Assembly (NCBI RefSeq): GCF_901709675.1 | Contig: NC_051087.1 | Location: 10,320,884 to 10,384,883, forward strand | Length of the DNA stretch: 64,000 bases | Source: Syngnathus acus | Lineage: Eukaryota; Chordata; Actinopteri; Syngnathiformes; Syngnathidae | Direction: 5' to 3' | Part shown: positions 12,443 to 24,723 of the stretch, piece after piece | How the letters are laid out: the number at the start of each line of letters is the position of its first letter | How positions within the stretch are numbered: the stretch's first letter is position 1 | Made by a program: the position numbers and the translations under genes | The notes under the pieces: model-generated | The model's input: only the letters and a program-made list of their open reading frames with translations | Databases searched by the model: none | What the model was told of the DNA's origin: nothing

Positions 12443-13914
12443 ATATGGCTACTTTCAGTTCCTTAGTGTTCCAGGTCAGCTTTTAAATTATATAAAATAG
12501 TTTGCTCTGACCAAGCTCTCACGACATACTGCATTTAAATGGCATAAAAACTACACTCAGTTATAAACACACCGTGACATTCACAGAATCAGTTAAAGTG
12601 ATAAATGAAACACATCCCACAATTGTGGGCAATACTGAATCTGGGAAAAGAAAAAAAAAATGAAAATGTTCCCATGAAAAAAAAAATATATCTATGAAAA
12701 TGTTACCACCATGTCAGTTAGAGGTCAATAAGAGACTTTCTGTTATAATAAACATATTCCCAGAGGGAATAAAGTTTAGGATTTGCTAATATATTATCCA
12801 AACACTTTGTCAGATGTAGGCTAAACAGAATTACACAGCTGAACTAAAAAAAAAACATAGAAAGTCAGATGACACAAGCAACAAGTAAAAAAATACAGTA
12901 TATTCCTTACTGCAGGGAATTTTATGAAATAATTGTAAACACACATATGCACATGCACACACAAACACACACTAACACCAATACATATGTGATGAGTCAA
13001 TACCATCCTGACTGGAGGGAGATACAGTATGTGCAGTAGTAAACAAAGGAAAAATCTTTAGATGAGTGGGTGGAAAGACTTTTTTCTCGAAGCAAAAGGT
13101 GAAGACATCGGATAATGATGTCTTACAAAAGCGTTTGAATTTTTATTAGATTCTCATGTACAGTTCACAGATAGTCACAACATGCAACCTCGAGCCTCCC
13201 GCCGGATCAGTGAGGAGATGACAAGTGACGCAGGATGCTTCAAAAGTCCCACTCACCATGACTCATCTCTGACTGCCCCTAAGGCTCGCAAGACTGTCAC
13301 TCAAAGTGCTTTCAAATCAATTCAACCTCTGCAGAGAGTTGATTATTGTTTTAACGAGAGAGCCCTGATTGATTACCATTAGTTTATCACAGGCCTGGAT
13401 GCTACAGGGATTTGGTTTAATTTCCTTGGTATCCATTTCCCCCAAAAGACAGGCCATAAGATGCCACTTATTGGTAAGTCATTGCTGGCGTCAATGAATT
13501 GGACTAATATGATTACCTCTGGTGGTAATAGTTGTTGCTAAGCAATGTGCTATATAATGTCATTTGATTGTGCATGGGAAATAAAATTTAAGTCTCTTTG
13601 TTACCCCTAAGTGTCTCAAGCACAACACATGGGGCCTTGAGCTCACGCTTTTATATACTGTACAGCTTATGCAATTCTGTTTTCAATTTAACTTTAATTA
13701 TTTGACATCCAATCACAATAAAATGATACTGCTGCCCCTAAAGCGTAATTATAGTTATTGTTAGTGTGTCAATGCTCCACTGCTAAACAGTTTAAACTAA
13801 TTAACCATCCATGTGAATGAAAAAGATTAAGGATGCAGTGCACACAACATTAGTGAGCACACCGCAGCTTTTTGGTTGCTTTCAAGTAGTACATTAATTG
13901 TCGGTGACCTGATT
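12443..13914. other. Noncoding stretch, nothing specific recognised
   Basis: AT-rich, with A-runs near 12650-12690 and an imperfect AC tract near 12940-12972. No element ends or exons recognised. Confidence 0.5.
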
Positions 13915-14722
13915 TACATCAGATCAGTGAACTTACATTGGCTCCCGGTCCATTTAAGATGTGACTTCAAGGTTCTTCTATTAACCTATAAATCATTGCA
14001 TGGCTTAGCGCCTTCGTATCTCGTCGACCTAGTTGTTCCTTATGCTCCGTCTCGTAACCTTCGTTCGCAAAACGCTACCCTTTTAGCGACACCGAGGGCC
14101 AAGAAAGTGTCTGCAGGGTCTAGAGCATTTTCTATCCGGGCTCCAGAGCTTTGGAATGCCCTCCCAATGGATATTAGGACTGCTACCTCAGTAGAAACAT
14201 TTAAGACACGTTTAAAGACACATTTCTATGACATGGCCTTTAACTAACTTGGAGTGGCCGATTCGGCCGGAGTTTGTTTTGTTTTCTCTCCCCCCCCTCC
14301 CCGGCCGGGGAGGTGGTTAGGTGGCACCCAAGCTGACAGCGGCTATCTGGATTCTTGTGGGCTAATTCAGGTTGGGGGAACTGCAGCTCAACCTCCATAG
14401 CCAGGATAGCAGAGGGCTCCTCTGGCAGCCCTTCGCTCTGACTTGGACATCTACTTTTGATTTTCATATTATGTATTATTTGTGCCCTCTCTGCATCCAT
14501 TACAACCTGGTGATCCTGAAAGGGGGATCCTTCCATCTGTGGTCCCTTCTCAAGGTTTCTCATTTTCCCCGGGCAGGGGTTTTGAGTTTTTCCTTGCCCT
14601 TTTGGGAGCTTAAGATCAGGGGATGCTTTGAGAATAATTGTCAATTTTTGTCTATGTGAAGCCCTTTGAGACTGCTTGTGATTTAGGGCTATACAAATAA
14701 ACTTGACTTGACTTGACTTGAT
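13915..14722 (+). mobile_element. 5'-truncated L2-type LINE, 3' end
   Basis: The element retains the last part of the pol reading frame (stop at 14245-14247), a 3' UTR of about 450 bases with a pyrimidine/GC-rich patch, and a tail of ACTTG repeats at 14701-14721 after 'ctatacaaataa'. L2-clade LINEs are transcribed as one RNA and copied by target-primed reverse transcription, which gives exactly this kind of 5' truncation and a short tandem-repeat tail. Upstream of about 13915 the characteristic protein sequence stops abruptly. The remaining frame is undamaged, suggesting a relatively young insertion. It cannot move on its own. Confidence 0.85.
13924..14247 (+). pseudogene. C-terminal fragment of LINE (L2-type) reverse transcriptase polyprotein
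   Basis: About 107 residues are open to the stop codon. Recognisable family signatures in order (numbered from the Met at 13876) are HWLPV at about 21-25, LLLTYKSLHGLAPSYL at about 34-49, a Leu-Arg-Ser motif near 62-64, APELWNALP at about 89-97, and FKTRLKTHFYD close to the end. This region follows the polymerase core in L2/Rex-like LINEs and is often the only part left after truncation. The endonuclease and catalytic YXDD motif are absent, so no enzyme can be made. The Met at 13876 is upstream of the LINE homology and is just flanking sequence. Confidence 0.85.
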
Positions 14723-14971
14723 TGTTATGTTTGTTATTACATCACAGCCAATCACATGGTTAGTGTTTTTTTGTGCATCCACTTTTCCCATGTTCTGTAC
14801 CCTTTATGGCACCTGAAAATGGATGAGATAAGACTTTCCATTTTTATTATCTATCTCAGTCCACATGCATTCATGCATTGCATCATGACTTGGCTTTCCG
14901 TTTGGGTCTTACCTTGTCCCACGAGGTCAAAATCTGGAAACTCTATACTCGGTCCAACATGTATCTGAATG

Positions 14972-15100
14972 TCCATCCATCCATCCATCCATCCATCCAT
15001 CCATCCATCCATCCATCCATCCATCCATCCATCCATCCATCCATCCATCCATCCATCCATCCATCCATCCATCCATCCATCCATCCATCCATCCATCCAT
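14972..15100. repeat. (CCAT)n array, about 32 units
   Basis: An essentially uninterrupted run of CCAT units spans about 129 bases. The sequence after it, 'tttcaactctgct', resembles the 'ttttctataccgct' start of the dispersed repeat, so the array may have grown from that repeat's edge. Frames through it (Ile-His-Pro-Ser or Trp-Met-Asp-Gly repeats) are not genes. Confidence 0.95.
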
Positions 15101-16121
15101 TTTCAACTCTGCTGTTCAGAGTTTTAATTATATATATATATATATTCCCCTGCAGTCACCTCTCCTTCCCCTCCTGAATGACGGTGTGAGCAATAACGCA
15201 CAGATCATCTTCTGTCACTACTGTGCTCTTCCTTCCAAGGAGACAGCACTCGTACTCTGGTTATGTGCGGAACATGATCATACTGTATGTAATATTTATG
15301 TATGACATGCTTTCATGCAGCATATAGAGTAGGTGTCATCTGTGTCATTTGCATGCCTTTATGCTAGTGCTGCCAGTAATAACAGGCTTACAGAAAGACT
15401 TCCGGGCTGCCTGCCTCCCCGTTTACTGTCCATAAGAGCCAAAATGGATGGCTGTGAATTTCTTCCCTACCCTTGGATTTATTGAAGTGATATACGATCT
15501 TGTGCTCCCGGCACAGATTTTAAGACTGCATCTGGTTTCATATAAATATTTTACAGTTGGACAGCTTAGGAGAAAGTACTTGTTGCAGTACTACCTGTCT
15601 GCAATTTTAGCAGAGCGCAGTGGTGGGATTTAGAAGCACTCTGAGACGTACACATTTTGATCACTGTACTTGTGTTTTCAGTTGAGGACAAATGTTGCTG
15701 AAAAGCATTCCGGATGAAAAATAAAGGATTTCACACAACTATATTAAAATCCCAAGAGACCCATCCCTGTGTCTTGAGAATGATGCATGACCTTTTCATT
15801 CAGTTATTTACATATAACCTTAAGATTTACCGCTACACCTACCATAGGTGGTTTATGCTTGGATGATAGAAAGCTCAGAGGATGGAATTAAAGAGGTCAT
15901 TTTGTCAAGGTTCTGGAAACTTGCAAATATAGCTTCACCCAGCATGATCTCTCACACCAATTAAACATATTTATATTGTTAAAATATTAAAAGACTAATT
16001 GTATCATTGTAAAAAGAACTCTGACATAATTGACCCTGGTTTCGAATCTTTAACATTACTCAGCTATATTCATATGATATGCTCCCGACCTCGTTTACCT
16101 CTTAATAAATCCTAAATACTC
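15101..16121. other. Noncoding stretch, nothing specific recognised
   Basis: It contains a short TA tract near 15130-15146. The rest is complex AT-rich sequence without element ends or exons I can support. Confidence 0.5.
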
Positions 16122-16231
16122 TGATTACCTGTCAACCAGTCGAGGATACAACTCGCTTCTCAAAGTGTAGTCAGCTCTGATAGGCTCAACTGCTACTCAA
16201 ATGAGAACAAGTGGTATACAAAATGAATAGA
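16122..16231 (+). repeat. Degraded copy of the ubiquitous teleost dispersed repeat (3' part)
   Basis: The order 'ctgtcaaccagtcgagg', 'gtagtcagctctgatagg', 'ctcaactgct', 'gtggtatacaaaatgaatag' follows the distal end of the repeat ('ggcgaccagtccagggt...agtcagctgggataggctc...gcggtatagaaaatggatgg'). Many substitutions point to an old copy. Confidence 0.65.
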
Positions 16232-17081
16232 TTTGTGGAATTTGTTTTCGTTTCCATGTTTATTATAAGGTGTCGTAGTAGATTCACCTGACTTTGGCAT
16301 AGGTAGTGAAGGTACAGTTCTTACTCAGTGATGGTGTAAATGTGAGTACAAATTGTTGTCAGTCTCTGTACGTGCACCATGTCCAACAAAGTAAACATTT
16401 TTACACCAGCAGCTGGAAATTGTTTTTTTGATCATTATGAGTATTGTCATTGCGATGAAAAGCCAATTTGACGTTATTGGTTACTTAGTATCTTCAGTGA
16501 AGCAACTTTTAATCTTAAAAGTCGTCAAAGTCATTCCAACTCAGTCCTGTACTTTTAGATGTTTCTTTGGTTCCCAAACCCTTCATCTTTAACTTTTCTT
16601 TTACAAAAGTTTGAGATGTTGAGGAGAACGTTATGCTCTCTGTGACAACTAGAGGACAACGACGACCCCATCTGCAATGACCATCTGACCAGTCTTAGCC
16701 AATCAGAGATTAGGTTGGGGGTGAGGACTACTTCCTGATGGCCTGTCCAGTGCAATCAAGGTTCTGATACTTGCACTCAGCCAACCTTGACCATTCCTAT
16801 CCTCCTCCGCCTGCTTAAATCAGTTTGATAACATCCCATCATCTGCCGAATCCTGCTAAAGGGGAAGAAGTGGAAATAGTGTAATACATATTGTATATTA
16901 TTAGCTACACGTTTTTATAGATTAACACAGCATACTTTTGTATAACTGCATCTAGCAAGAATGATCATTCTTGACGTGAGAATTAATCAAAGATAAGACC
17001 AAGCTCAAGATGTAATCATTTTAAGACTTCTGTAAATGCACCTGTTAGATAAACCGGTAGTTGTCAAACATTTTACACCAA
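16232..17081. other. Noncoding stretch, nothing specific recognised
   Basis: Complex AT-rich sequence up to the target duplication of the LTR at 17082. No feature recognised. Confidence 0.5.
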
Positions 17082-17086
17082 GTGTC

Positions 17087-17457
17087 TGTCAGGATCGGAA
17101 TGGAGCAGGGCGACCAAATGCAGCTTGAACCAAGGTTTAGTGAGGGAAAAGGTAGTTGGACGGGAGGATGAGGGGAACAAGACCAATAGAACCGGCAAAC
17201 TAACATAACTTAACGGGCCGACCGACAGACTGGCTAACCGAAACAGAACTGACAAAGACAGGAACCAAGAAACAAGAACAATCCGAAAGGGGAGTGAGGG
17301 GCAGACAGGACTTAAATACGAGACAGGTAACGAGAGGTAGGTGACTGTGATTAGTGCATTGATTGTGAGTAGACACAGGAAGGGAGGGGCGAGTACACAG
17401 ACCCGGACAGAAACCATGACAACCTACACATAATACAACCGGGGACGAGTTGTGACA
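17087..17457 (-). mobile_element. Solo LTR (Gypsy-like), flanked by 5-bp target duplication
   Basis: Read on the minus strand, it begins TGTCACAAC and ends ATCCTGACA, the TG...CA boundaries of a long terminal repeat. The bases 'gtgtc' occur directly outside at 17082-17086 and 17458-17462, a perfect 5-bp duplication. A TATA-like TATTTAAG (complement of 17311-17318) lies mid-element, while the position equivalent to a polyadenylation signal reads ACTAAA. There is no internal retroelement sequence next to it, so this is what remains after recombination between two LTRs. A second copy lies at 28938 in opposite orientation. Gypsy assignment rests on general look and duplication length and is less certain than the LTR call. 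The frame at 17073-17417 is LTR sequence, not a gene. Confidence 0.85.
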
Positions 17458-17590
17458 GTGTCAGCTCAAAATTCATTCAATTTATTCATCTATTACTCCA
17501 AGGTTAGCAAATGAAACAAAGTTTCTTATTTATCAACCAAATTCCAAAGTTGTTGCGTGCAAACGGAATGACTCATTTTAACCTAAAAAA

Positions 17591-17637
17591 ATGTGTGTTC
17601 GTGTGTGTTCGTGTGTGTGCGTGTGTGTGTGTGTGTC
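17591..17637. repeat. (GT)n microsatellite, imperfect
   Basis: GT units interrupted by TC and GC, with a pure run at the right end. It lies about 130 bases beyond the solo LTR. Confidence 0.9.
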
Positions 17638-18697
17638 TTTGAGGGCATCAGACCTTCAAGAAAAAGTAAAAAAAAAACAACACAAGAGGTAGACTTACAA
17701 GCAACATGACATGAACCGTGACAAGGACAATGAATTGAACATCAGTGAACAGGAATCAAGAACTAAATACAAAATACTGCAGAAACAATTCGGCACACCT
17801 GTATAAGACATGGAAATGCGGCTTGAGATAGAAGGAGGGCCACAGGGCAAAGCTTGTACCCACTGGGTACCAATCCAAATAATTGGTATCGGTATTTTCG
17901 GATTTCTTTCCACATTTCCATCTCTTTCCTGTGGGGAAAGTACCTTGGAACTTTATGAAAAAATTCCAAGAAATGGGAAAAGCAATGCCTGACATTAGTG
18001 TGCATTACAAAATATTAAAAACCATTTGGCATGATAGGCAGAAATGTCCTGTTTCAATGACGATACAGCTACCCTTGTCATTCAATTGTCCATGTGTTGA
18101 ACTCTTGACTGCAGAACAATGTTATTTTTCCCTTACCTTATTCATGTTTTTCTAAATAACACAGTGAGTTTCTACCAAGGTCCCCTTAGGCTGTATTGAT
18201 TTTTATTTTATTAGGTGAGGGAGAGTTAACCCTTACAAAATGAATGTTCAACAAAGCAATGTGTGGTCTGAAGGAAAGGCCTGATATGGAACAAAGATTG
18301 GCCTCAACCCTGAAGTAGTTTTACAGCTCAGTAAAAGAACGTCTTGTTCAATTTCAAAGTAATTCACAACTTTCCTAGAATCGTGTTTCTAAAATTTAAT
18401 ACAAACAGAAAAAAGCTGAAGTGAAAGATTTTTCCACTGCTGGAAAAGCATGAGTAATATATGAGGGGCTTTTCACCTTGGTTCCTGTATACACTGTATG
18501 AGAACTTCAAATAGTCATATAAAACTCACATAAAGTTTTTCATTTCTCAATTTCCTAACTAATTTGCTTCCGTCATATGGGTGACTAACTAATGACAATG
18601 TTAGGACATAGTATTCATGGGTATCATGAAATCTGCTGTGATTGAAACAAAGAAGACTTGTTGGATCGGATCACTGGTGTCAGCCTGCTCCTCTTCA

Positions 18698-18734
18698 GAC
18701 TTGACTCGACTTGACTTGACTTGACTTGACTTGA
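18698..18734. repeat. (ACTTG)n tract
   Basis: About seven units of the same pentamer that forms the tail of the L2 LINE at 14701. The sequence before it is not like the L2 3' UTR, so it may be an extremely truncated insertion or an independent simple repeat. Confidence 0.8.
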
Positions 18735-20283
18735 ATGATCTATACCAGAGCTCCAATTCTTCCTTTACAAAAGTTATACAAAGAGCGGAGTTACACAACA
18801 GAACATGAATGTATGATGAGTTAAAGTACATTTTTGCAAGAAATTATGACATCACAATGAAAAATTCATGACTATCCTCTCAGTGTCTCCTCTGCTCCTT
18901 CTTTCATCGTGATCCAACACTTGAATGGAGGAAGCAGTGTGCATTCCTCAGATCTGCAAACACCAATTGATCCTGACACACACAAACACAGCCTAGCCAT
19001 TGCAGTGTAGAGGACTTACTCTACTCACCACTCCACAAGCCAGTAATCCAACAACGCTGCAAATTGAAATGTCAGCTTCATTTTTCCTCAAAGGCAATGT
19101 CAGTTTGGTATAAGACTGGGATTTAAAAGTCAGTTAATTATTGTTGACGAATCCTTGTAGTTAGTTAGTGTGAACAACACAGACATTGCAAGGCAGAGCC
19201 TAAGGAGGACCAAACACACATATATCTATATAGTATATAATCACATATATATATATAATTATATAATATATATTTGTCCATATCCTCCCTAATAAATGTA
19301 AGTGAGCACAATATAATTTACGCACACTTGGAATATTAGGCTCTACATTACCTCAACACTGTATCTTTGCCGACACTGCAGCATACAGGTGATGAAATTT
19401 GGACTCGCACATAATCGTATTATAGCTGCTCTTGCCTGCTCTGGATCAAGGCCAAAACACATATTACACTAATAAAACAAGGGAGCGACAGAGCAGAGCG
19501 AAGTGCTTGTGATAACCTCTGGCTCTCATGTAGCTCTGTCACCAACCGCCTCCTCACTAGGATGAAAGATTGTCCTTGGCATCTTCAGTGGACATCATGG
19601 ATTCTAAATATTTGAAATTCCTCAATTGGCAGGGTTGAATTCGACACGGGGTTGCATAATTGATTTGTTTTGAAATCATGAAAGCAATAGTTCTCACTAA
19701 CGTTTGATCCAATCATACACAACAGCGCTCAATGCCATTGTTAGACCAATACATCAAGTTTTCAAACAAAGATTTCTAAAATAAATCCGTTCTGGAATAT
19801 TCCTCTTAATCCTCACCACATGGATCAAACTACCTTTGGCTCTGCATGGTACCTCAGCATACTCCTCACAATATTTTAAAGCTGCCAACATTTTTTGGCA
19901 GCTGCACAATTTATTACTTCAGGTCATCTGAAAGAAATCAAGAACCACTGAATATCGATCAAGGTAGAAAAAAAAACATCTCCGTCCCTGCAAGACTAAG
20001 CAAACATATTTGACGAGATGCATCAACACAATCAATTGCACAGGATTTAAAATCCACTCTTTTGGATTTTGTGCATGATTCTGATTCAACTGGAGACGGA
20101 GAGTCTAAAACAGACACAATAGCGGAGCAGGTGCACCCACATGGAACATCATGAAACAAAGACAGTGGAAAACCACAAACACACAAAAGAGGCTTTGGCC
20201 AGATGGACAGTAAGAAAAGTGAAAAGGTGACTTTATAAATTTACAATGACGTCCAAATATCATCCTCTGAGGGTTTTGTAGCA

Positions 20284-20440
20284 ATGCAGGCAGCAGCAGT
20301 CGACCGGTTTGATCACAGCTTAATCTGTCCAGGTTCCAGGAGGTGTCACTTGCAGGGAGCGGCCATTTGTTATCACGCTCCTAATGGAGATCAGGGCCAC
20401 ATGGCAGTCATAAATTACCATTACTCATCCCTTTCTTTCC
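20284..20440. other. Candidate conserved noncoding block
   Basis: This is GC-balanced, non-repetitive sequence between AT-rich neighbours. A 60-codon frame crosses it but shows no domain. I flag it only on texture (for example 'ggccatttgttatcacgctc' and 'cataaattaccattac'), which resembles vertebrate noncoding enhancers. Alignment to other fish would decide. Confidence 0.2.
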
Positions 20441-23400
20441 TCACATCCATTCAATTCCCACTTTGATCCTGTTGCTTTCATCCCTTATCTCCACTTGTAG
20501 GTACTATCCAGATTTTTTTTTCCAACCCTTTTTATTTCTTTTACCAAGCATTTTTCCTTTTTTATGGTTGTGTAGTATATCATTTTTATCAATCATTTGC
20601 TCTCATACATCAACAAAAACAAAAGCATGCATTATAATAGAAAGTCAAATTGTTTTTGCTCACCTTTTTGACAAACATTCTACAATCGCATAAGTATTGT
20701 AACGATGAGAGGCCGTTTTGAGGCTGCCGTAAAACATGTTCAAGAACTGTTATGCTGCGTGTAGGCTACCTCCATCTGTGAGTGTACTTATGTGTTGATA
20801 AGTCAAATGGGAAAATGGCATTCTAACCTGGAGATCATTTTGCTATCGTAGGCGCGTTTTGGTGTGAGGGACTGCTCTGCTCTGGTGTGTGTAGGATTTC
20901 AAATGAGCAGAGTATGAATCATGGTCCAGCAGTCAGGTCGATTAACCCTGTGTAAGTCTGCAAGCGATGCATTGAGATAGACAAGACAGTGTGCTGCTGC
21001 TTAACGCTATATATAGCTTTTTTGTTTTTTTACGGGGAGTCAGGCAGGCAGATGACTGGTGGCATAATTCTACCAGTTATGTACATGAATTAGTCAAGGG
21101 AAAATAATGCTAAACCTTGAAGCATTCTAGTCCAAAATGCGATGGTCTGAATCAGAGAAATTCAACTGGGCTGAATTTGAAAGAAATTATGACTGCATTG
21201 CTTCAAAATTGTTTTTCTTTAATGCCTGATTGAATTCAAACTAAAAAAAAAATCCAACAATTTGTGTACAACTGTTTTGTTTGAACAGGTTCGGTTTACA
21301 TTGGACTTCCTAATTGGGCACATTTATGAAGAGTAAGAATACCCAAAGATCCCAAACTCTAAGTGACCAGGAAAGACTTTTTAACCTGACCTTTTTTTGC
21401 CTGAATGAAAGATAAATTAACTTCAGGATAAAAGAAGAGAATCCAAACAGTCCCGAAATAGAAAGTGATGTCATCTAAGCCTGAATGCAAGTACTGCATA
21501 CAAACATAGAAACCAGGAGAAAAGGTCAAACCAAAAAGCATATCTGACATACAAACAAAACAAGCTACAAGGGATTTCTGTACAAATAAAATTCAATAAG
21601 AAAAACAAAATTTTGAAGATCAATGTGCTGTCGGTGTTTAAACCAAGGCTCTCATACATTTTTGTTGGGTACTAATTTTGCTATTATAAGTCTGAAAAAA
21701 AATCCCACAGGTATCATGGACTTCCACTTTCATTTGCCACTGGTTCCAGCTGTCCCAAAACTTTTGGCCTGTATGTATGTGCATACAACAGTCTACTCTA
21801 CTTGCTACCTATTCAAATGAAGAGCCTGGGTGCAATTGTTTTGTGACAATTTTACTGCATCATCGCACATGCAGTGCCGAGGTCCCGCTGAATTGGATCG
21901 TCAGTCATTCTGACTGAGCGGCTCACATTTACATGCAGCAAGGCCGACACGCTTACACTGCAGCCGAGTCATTCCCGAGAAGAGGTATTGTTCACTCTGT
22001 CTAGTTGGAGTTTGAGCTCTCCAGGGATCTGACAGTAGGTACTGACAACAAATCGGATCTTTGCCTGTTAACACGATAAATATCATTGAATGGAACCGTA
22101 TCACGCTCCATCCATTAATAAAGATTATCCATCCTTTTGCTGTTTACAGGAATGACAGAGGTGGGTGTTTCTAGTGATTTGTGATTGATTGTCAGTCCAG
22201 CATGCACACCTACTGTGTGTATCCTCGAAAGATTTGGTAGGTAAGCATATTCAGGGCTGCTTGTCTTGACCTTTTCACAGTCATTAAGAGACTGTGCTCA
22301 CCAAAAATGCTGCAAGATGCTGCAGTGCATCTCAGTGAGGAAGCAACTTTTTGATTCAGTTTGTTACCGGTGAGTGGGAATGTTCTTTGACAAGGCAAAC
22401 ATACAATCCAAACCAAGGGCAGCATTTTTTTATTTTTGTTGTTGCTCTATTAAGTTCAGTCTATTCAAAGAAAACACACTAAGAGTCGATATGAAAGAAT
22501 GTTTAATTCCATTAAGAAACTCCTTGGTGTGAAAAGTGAAAATGTTTGCAATGAATGTCATGACGAAATCTGTATTTTCTTTATTTGACAGTTTTCTTGG
22601 TTTGTTAAAATAGCAGTGCAGGATATAACTTTCACAGTTACTATGAGCCAAAAACAAGAAAGATAATGGATTGTTGGCTGGGTGGGTAGATGGATTTGGT
22701 AATGTCAATCTGGAATCTGTGGTAATGATGACAGCCGGAAATTGTTAATTTGACTCCTCTGTTGCTACTCCGACAGACGTAATGCTTCCACAAATGCATG
22801 AGCGTGTTTTACACTCATTCATGCCAACCCTTATGAGGGACATCTAACAAACCAAGAAATCAAGTCGATGCATTTTATTAGATTTGTATTCTTTTTTTTT
22901 TTTTTTAAGAATATACTCCAATTGGCCACATTAGTTACTATCTGCAGTTTAATGGTGTTTAATATGTTTATTTATACACTTTGAAGATAAATTATCACAT
23001 AAAATAAGGTTGATTCATGCCTCATAACTTATTTTTAAATGTGACTTTTGCCTCTACTCATACTGTAAGTTTGAATCAGCAGCTCAGGGTACACCTAAAC
23101 AGTAAAAACAAAATAGAATATGGAGAGGAATTTACCTTTCCAACATTGCCAATCAAAATTAAGCATTTAATTTGTAGATACAGAACGTGTACAGTTGCTG
23201 ATCCTAGTGAGACCACTAGACAAAAGCTGTAGCAAAAAAAATGCCCTGAAATATTCCATATAAACACTAAATATATTGTTAAAAGACTCTTCTTTGAAAT
23301 TTTGCCATCGTTTTGGCAAAAGGAACATTTTGATACACTTTCATACACACTTGAGACCAAGCAAAAGGACCTTTTGGGGGCCATCTTTGTATATTTATGA

Positions 23401-24309
23401 AATCAACATTTATTATATCTTCCGTGGACAGTTAAGTTGCAAGGGAGAATGCAAATGTTGAGTTATTTGTGTCCAAATATGAGCAAAATAGCCAGTAGTC
23501 TTTAGCAACATGTTAACAGCGACTCTCCTGGATGCAAGATATGAGAAAGGAGGTAAGTGCATTATTAGTCTCCATCTTTGTGACCGGTTGGATATCTGAA
23601 CATGATCGCCCGCCGATGAGAGTTAGCGACCTTGGAGGACTACGTAGAGGCAACAGATCCACTACTTGCATTGATTTTTCATTTTCATGGCTGAGTTATT
23701 TGGGTGTTTGCCCTCCAGATGCATCCAGGTTAAAGTCAGCTGGGGTCGGAATTTATCTCAATTATTCTCACCCTGGGAGATGATGTGACTTTATCTGCTG
23801 TTGCGCTCAGAAAAATGGTCAAATTATCACAGAAAAAAAGTGTTTTCCTTTCAGTGTCTGATTTATGGTCACAGCACCCTGAGATCCGTGGGTTTACTTC
23901 GAATATCGTGTAATAAGTGTATGTCTTAAGTGTAGCAAGGAAGATGATCTACCTTTCACCTTGTGCCTTCTACTGAGAGTGACCAGCATTAAACAGGCAA
24001 CATTTCCCCATCCTCCACTTGTGTGACCACTTGGGTCCAACCTCGATGGTGCATCATAATAAAAACAACTGCCTCAGGGCAAGTGTGTAGAGCTAAGAAA
24101 AGATCAGAGCACAAACTGTACCAGCATGCACAGAATACCTAATGTAAAAATTGTATTATTTTTGGACCTCAAAGCACACTGGCTGGGTCTGATAATATGT
24201 TCAAAGTCAACAATACTGTATACACAAACGCGAACGTGTTTAAACTTTGGCTAGGTAAGGATTTGCATGATGTTTTTTAATTTTTTGATTACCTCACCCA
24301 GTCCCATTA

Positions 24310-24721
24310 CCGTGTTTTCCGGACTATAAGGCGCACCTAAAAACCTAAAATTGTCTCAAAAGCCGACAGTGCGCATTATAATCCGGTGCGCCTTATATAT
24401 GGACCAAATTCCTAAATTTAAACTGGCCCGAAGCATTGTGTCATGAAATCACTCATAAGTGGCCCGTTGAAGACTATGAATCATGAACCAAAAAGACTAT
24501 GGATCATTATTTTGTGATTATAAAGTAATTTGTTGCGTCTGAAATTGAAATAAAAAAGATAAAATGGAGAATGATTTGATTTGGATTAAAAATCTGACAT
24601 GATGCATTAATGGTGCGCCTTCTCGTCCGGTGCGCCTTATATAAGGACAAAGTTTTAAAATGGGCCATTCATTGAAGGTGCGCCTTATAGTCCGGTGCGC
24701 CTTATAGTCCAGAAAATACAG
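24310..24721. mobile_element. TA-flanked MITE, 'cggactataaggcgcac' family, copy 1
   Basis: Terminal inverted repeats of about 28 bases pair with three mismatches: left begins 'ccgtgttttccggac', right reversed begins 'ctgtattttctggac'. TA lies directly outside both ends (24308-24309 and 24722-24723). The motif 'ggtgcgccttata' recurs inside near both ends. There is no coding capacity. TA duplication fits Tc1/mariner-type transposition, but the superfamily is inferred. The copy at 54537 shares most of the end regions but not the middle. Confidence 0.85.
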
Positions 24722-24723
24722 TA

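Larger units (their letters stand above)
17638..24307. other. Long noncoding stretch without recognised transposons or exons
   Basis: It holds short simple repeats (ACTTG at 18698-18734, an AT-rich patch at 19210-19275, a T-run at 22892-22908) and otherwise complex sequence. 'tgtcccaaaacttttggcc' at 21752-21770 resembles a Tc1-like terminus but no partner was found. 'aagtcagctgggg' near 23734 may be a scrap of the common dispersed repeat. Short frames on both strands show no domains. Confidence 0.45.

Noticed and set aside
14240-14791. 183-codon minus-strand frame, the longest in the window
   Set aside because: It is the antisense of the L2 LINE 3' UTR and has no domain.
14972-15100. CRISPR-like regular repeats
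   Set aside because: Four-base units with no spacers, in vertebrate-type DNA; a microsatellite.
14851-15177. Frames with Trp-Met-Asp-Gly or Ile-His-Pro-Ser repeats
   Set aside because: Translations of the (CCAT)n array; the same applies to 62594-62960.
17073-17417. 114-codon minus-strand frame with hydrophobic stretches
   Set aside because: Lies within a solo LTR; the matching frame at 29099-29503 is the other LTR copy, with differing deletions.
21752-21775. 'tgtcccaaaacttttggcc' as a Tc1-like end
   Set aside because: No inverted partner or TA-flanked boundary could be found.
23490-23555. Mini-exon between 'ttaacag' and 'gtaagt'
   Set aside because: Only about 33 bases between the signals and no supporting neighbours; such pairs occur by chance.
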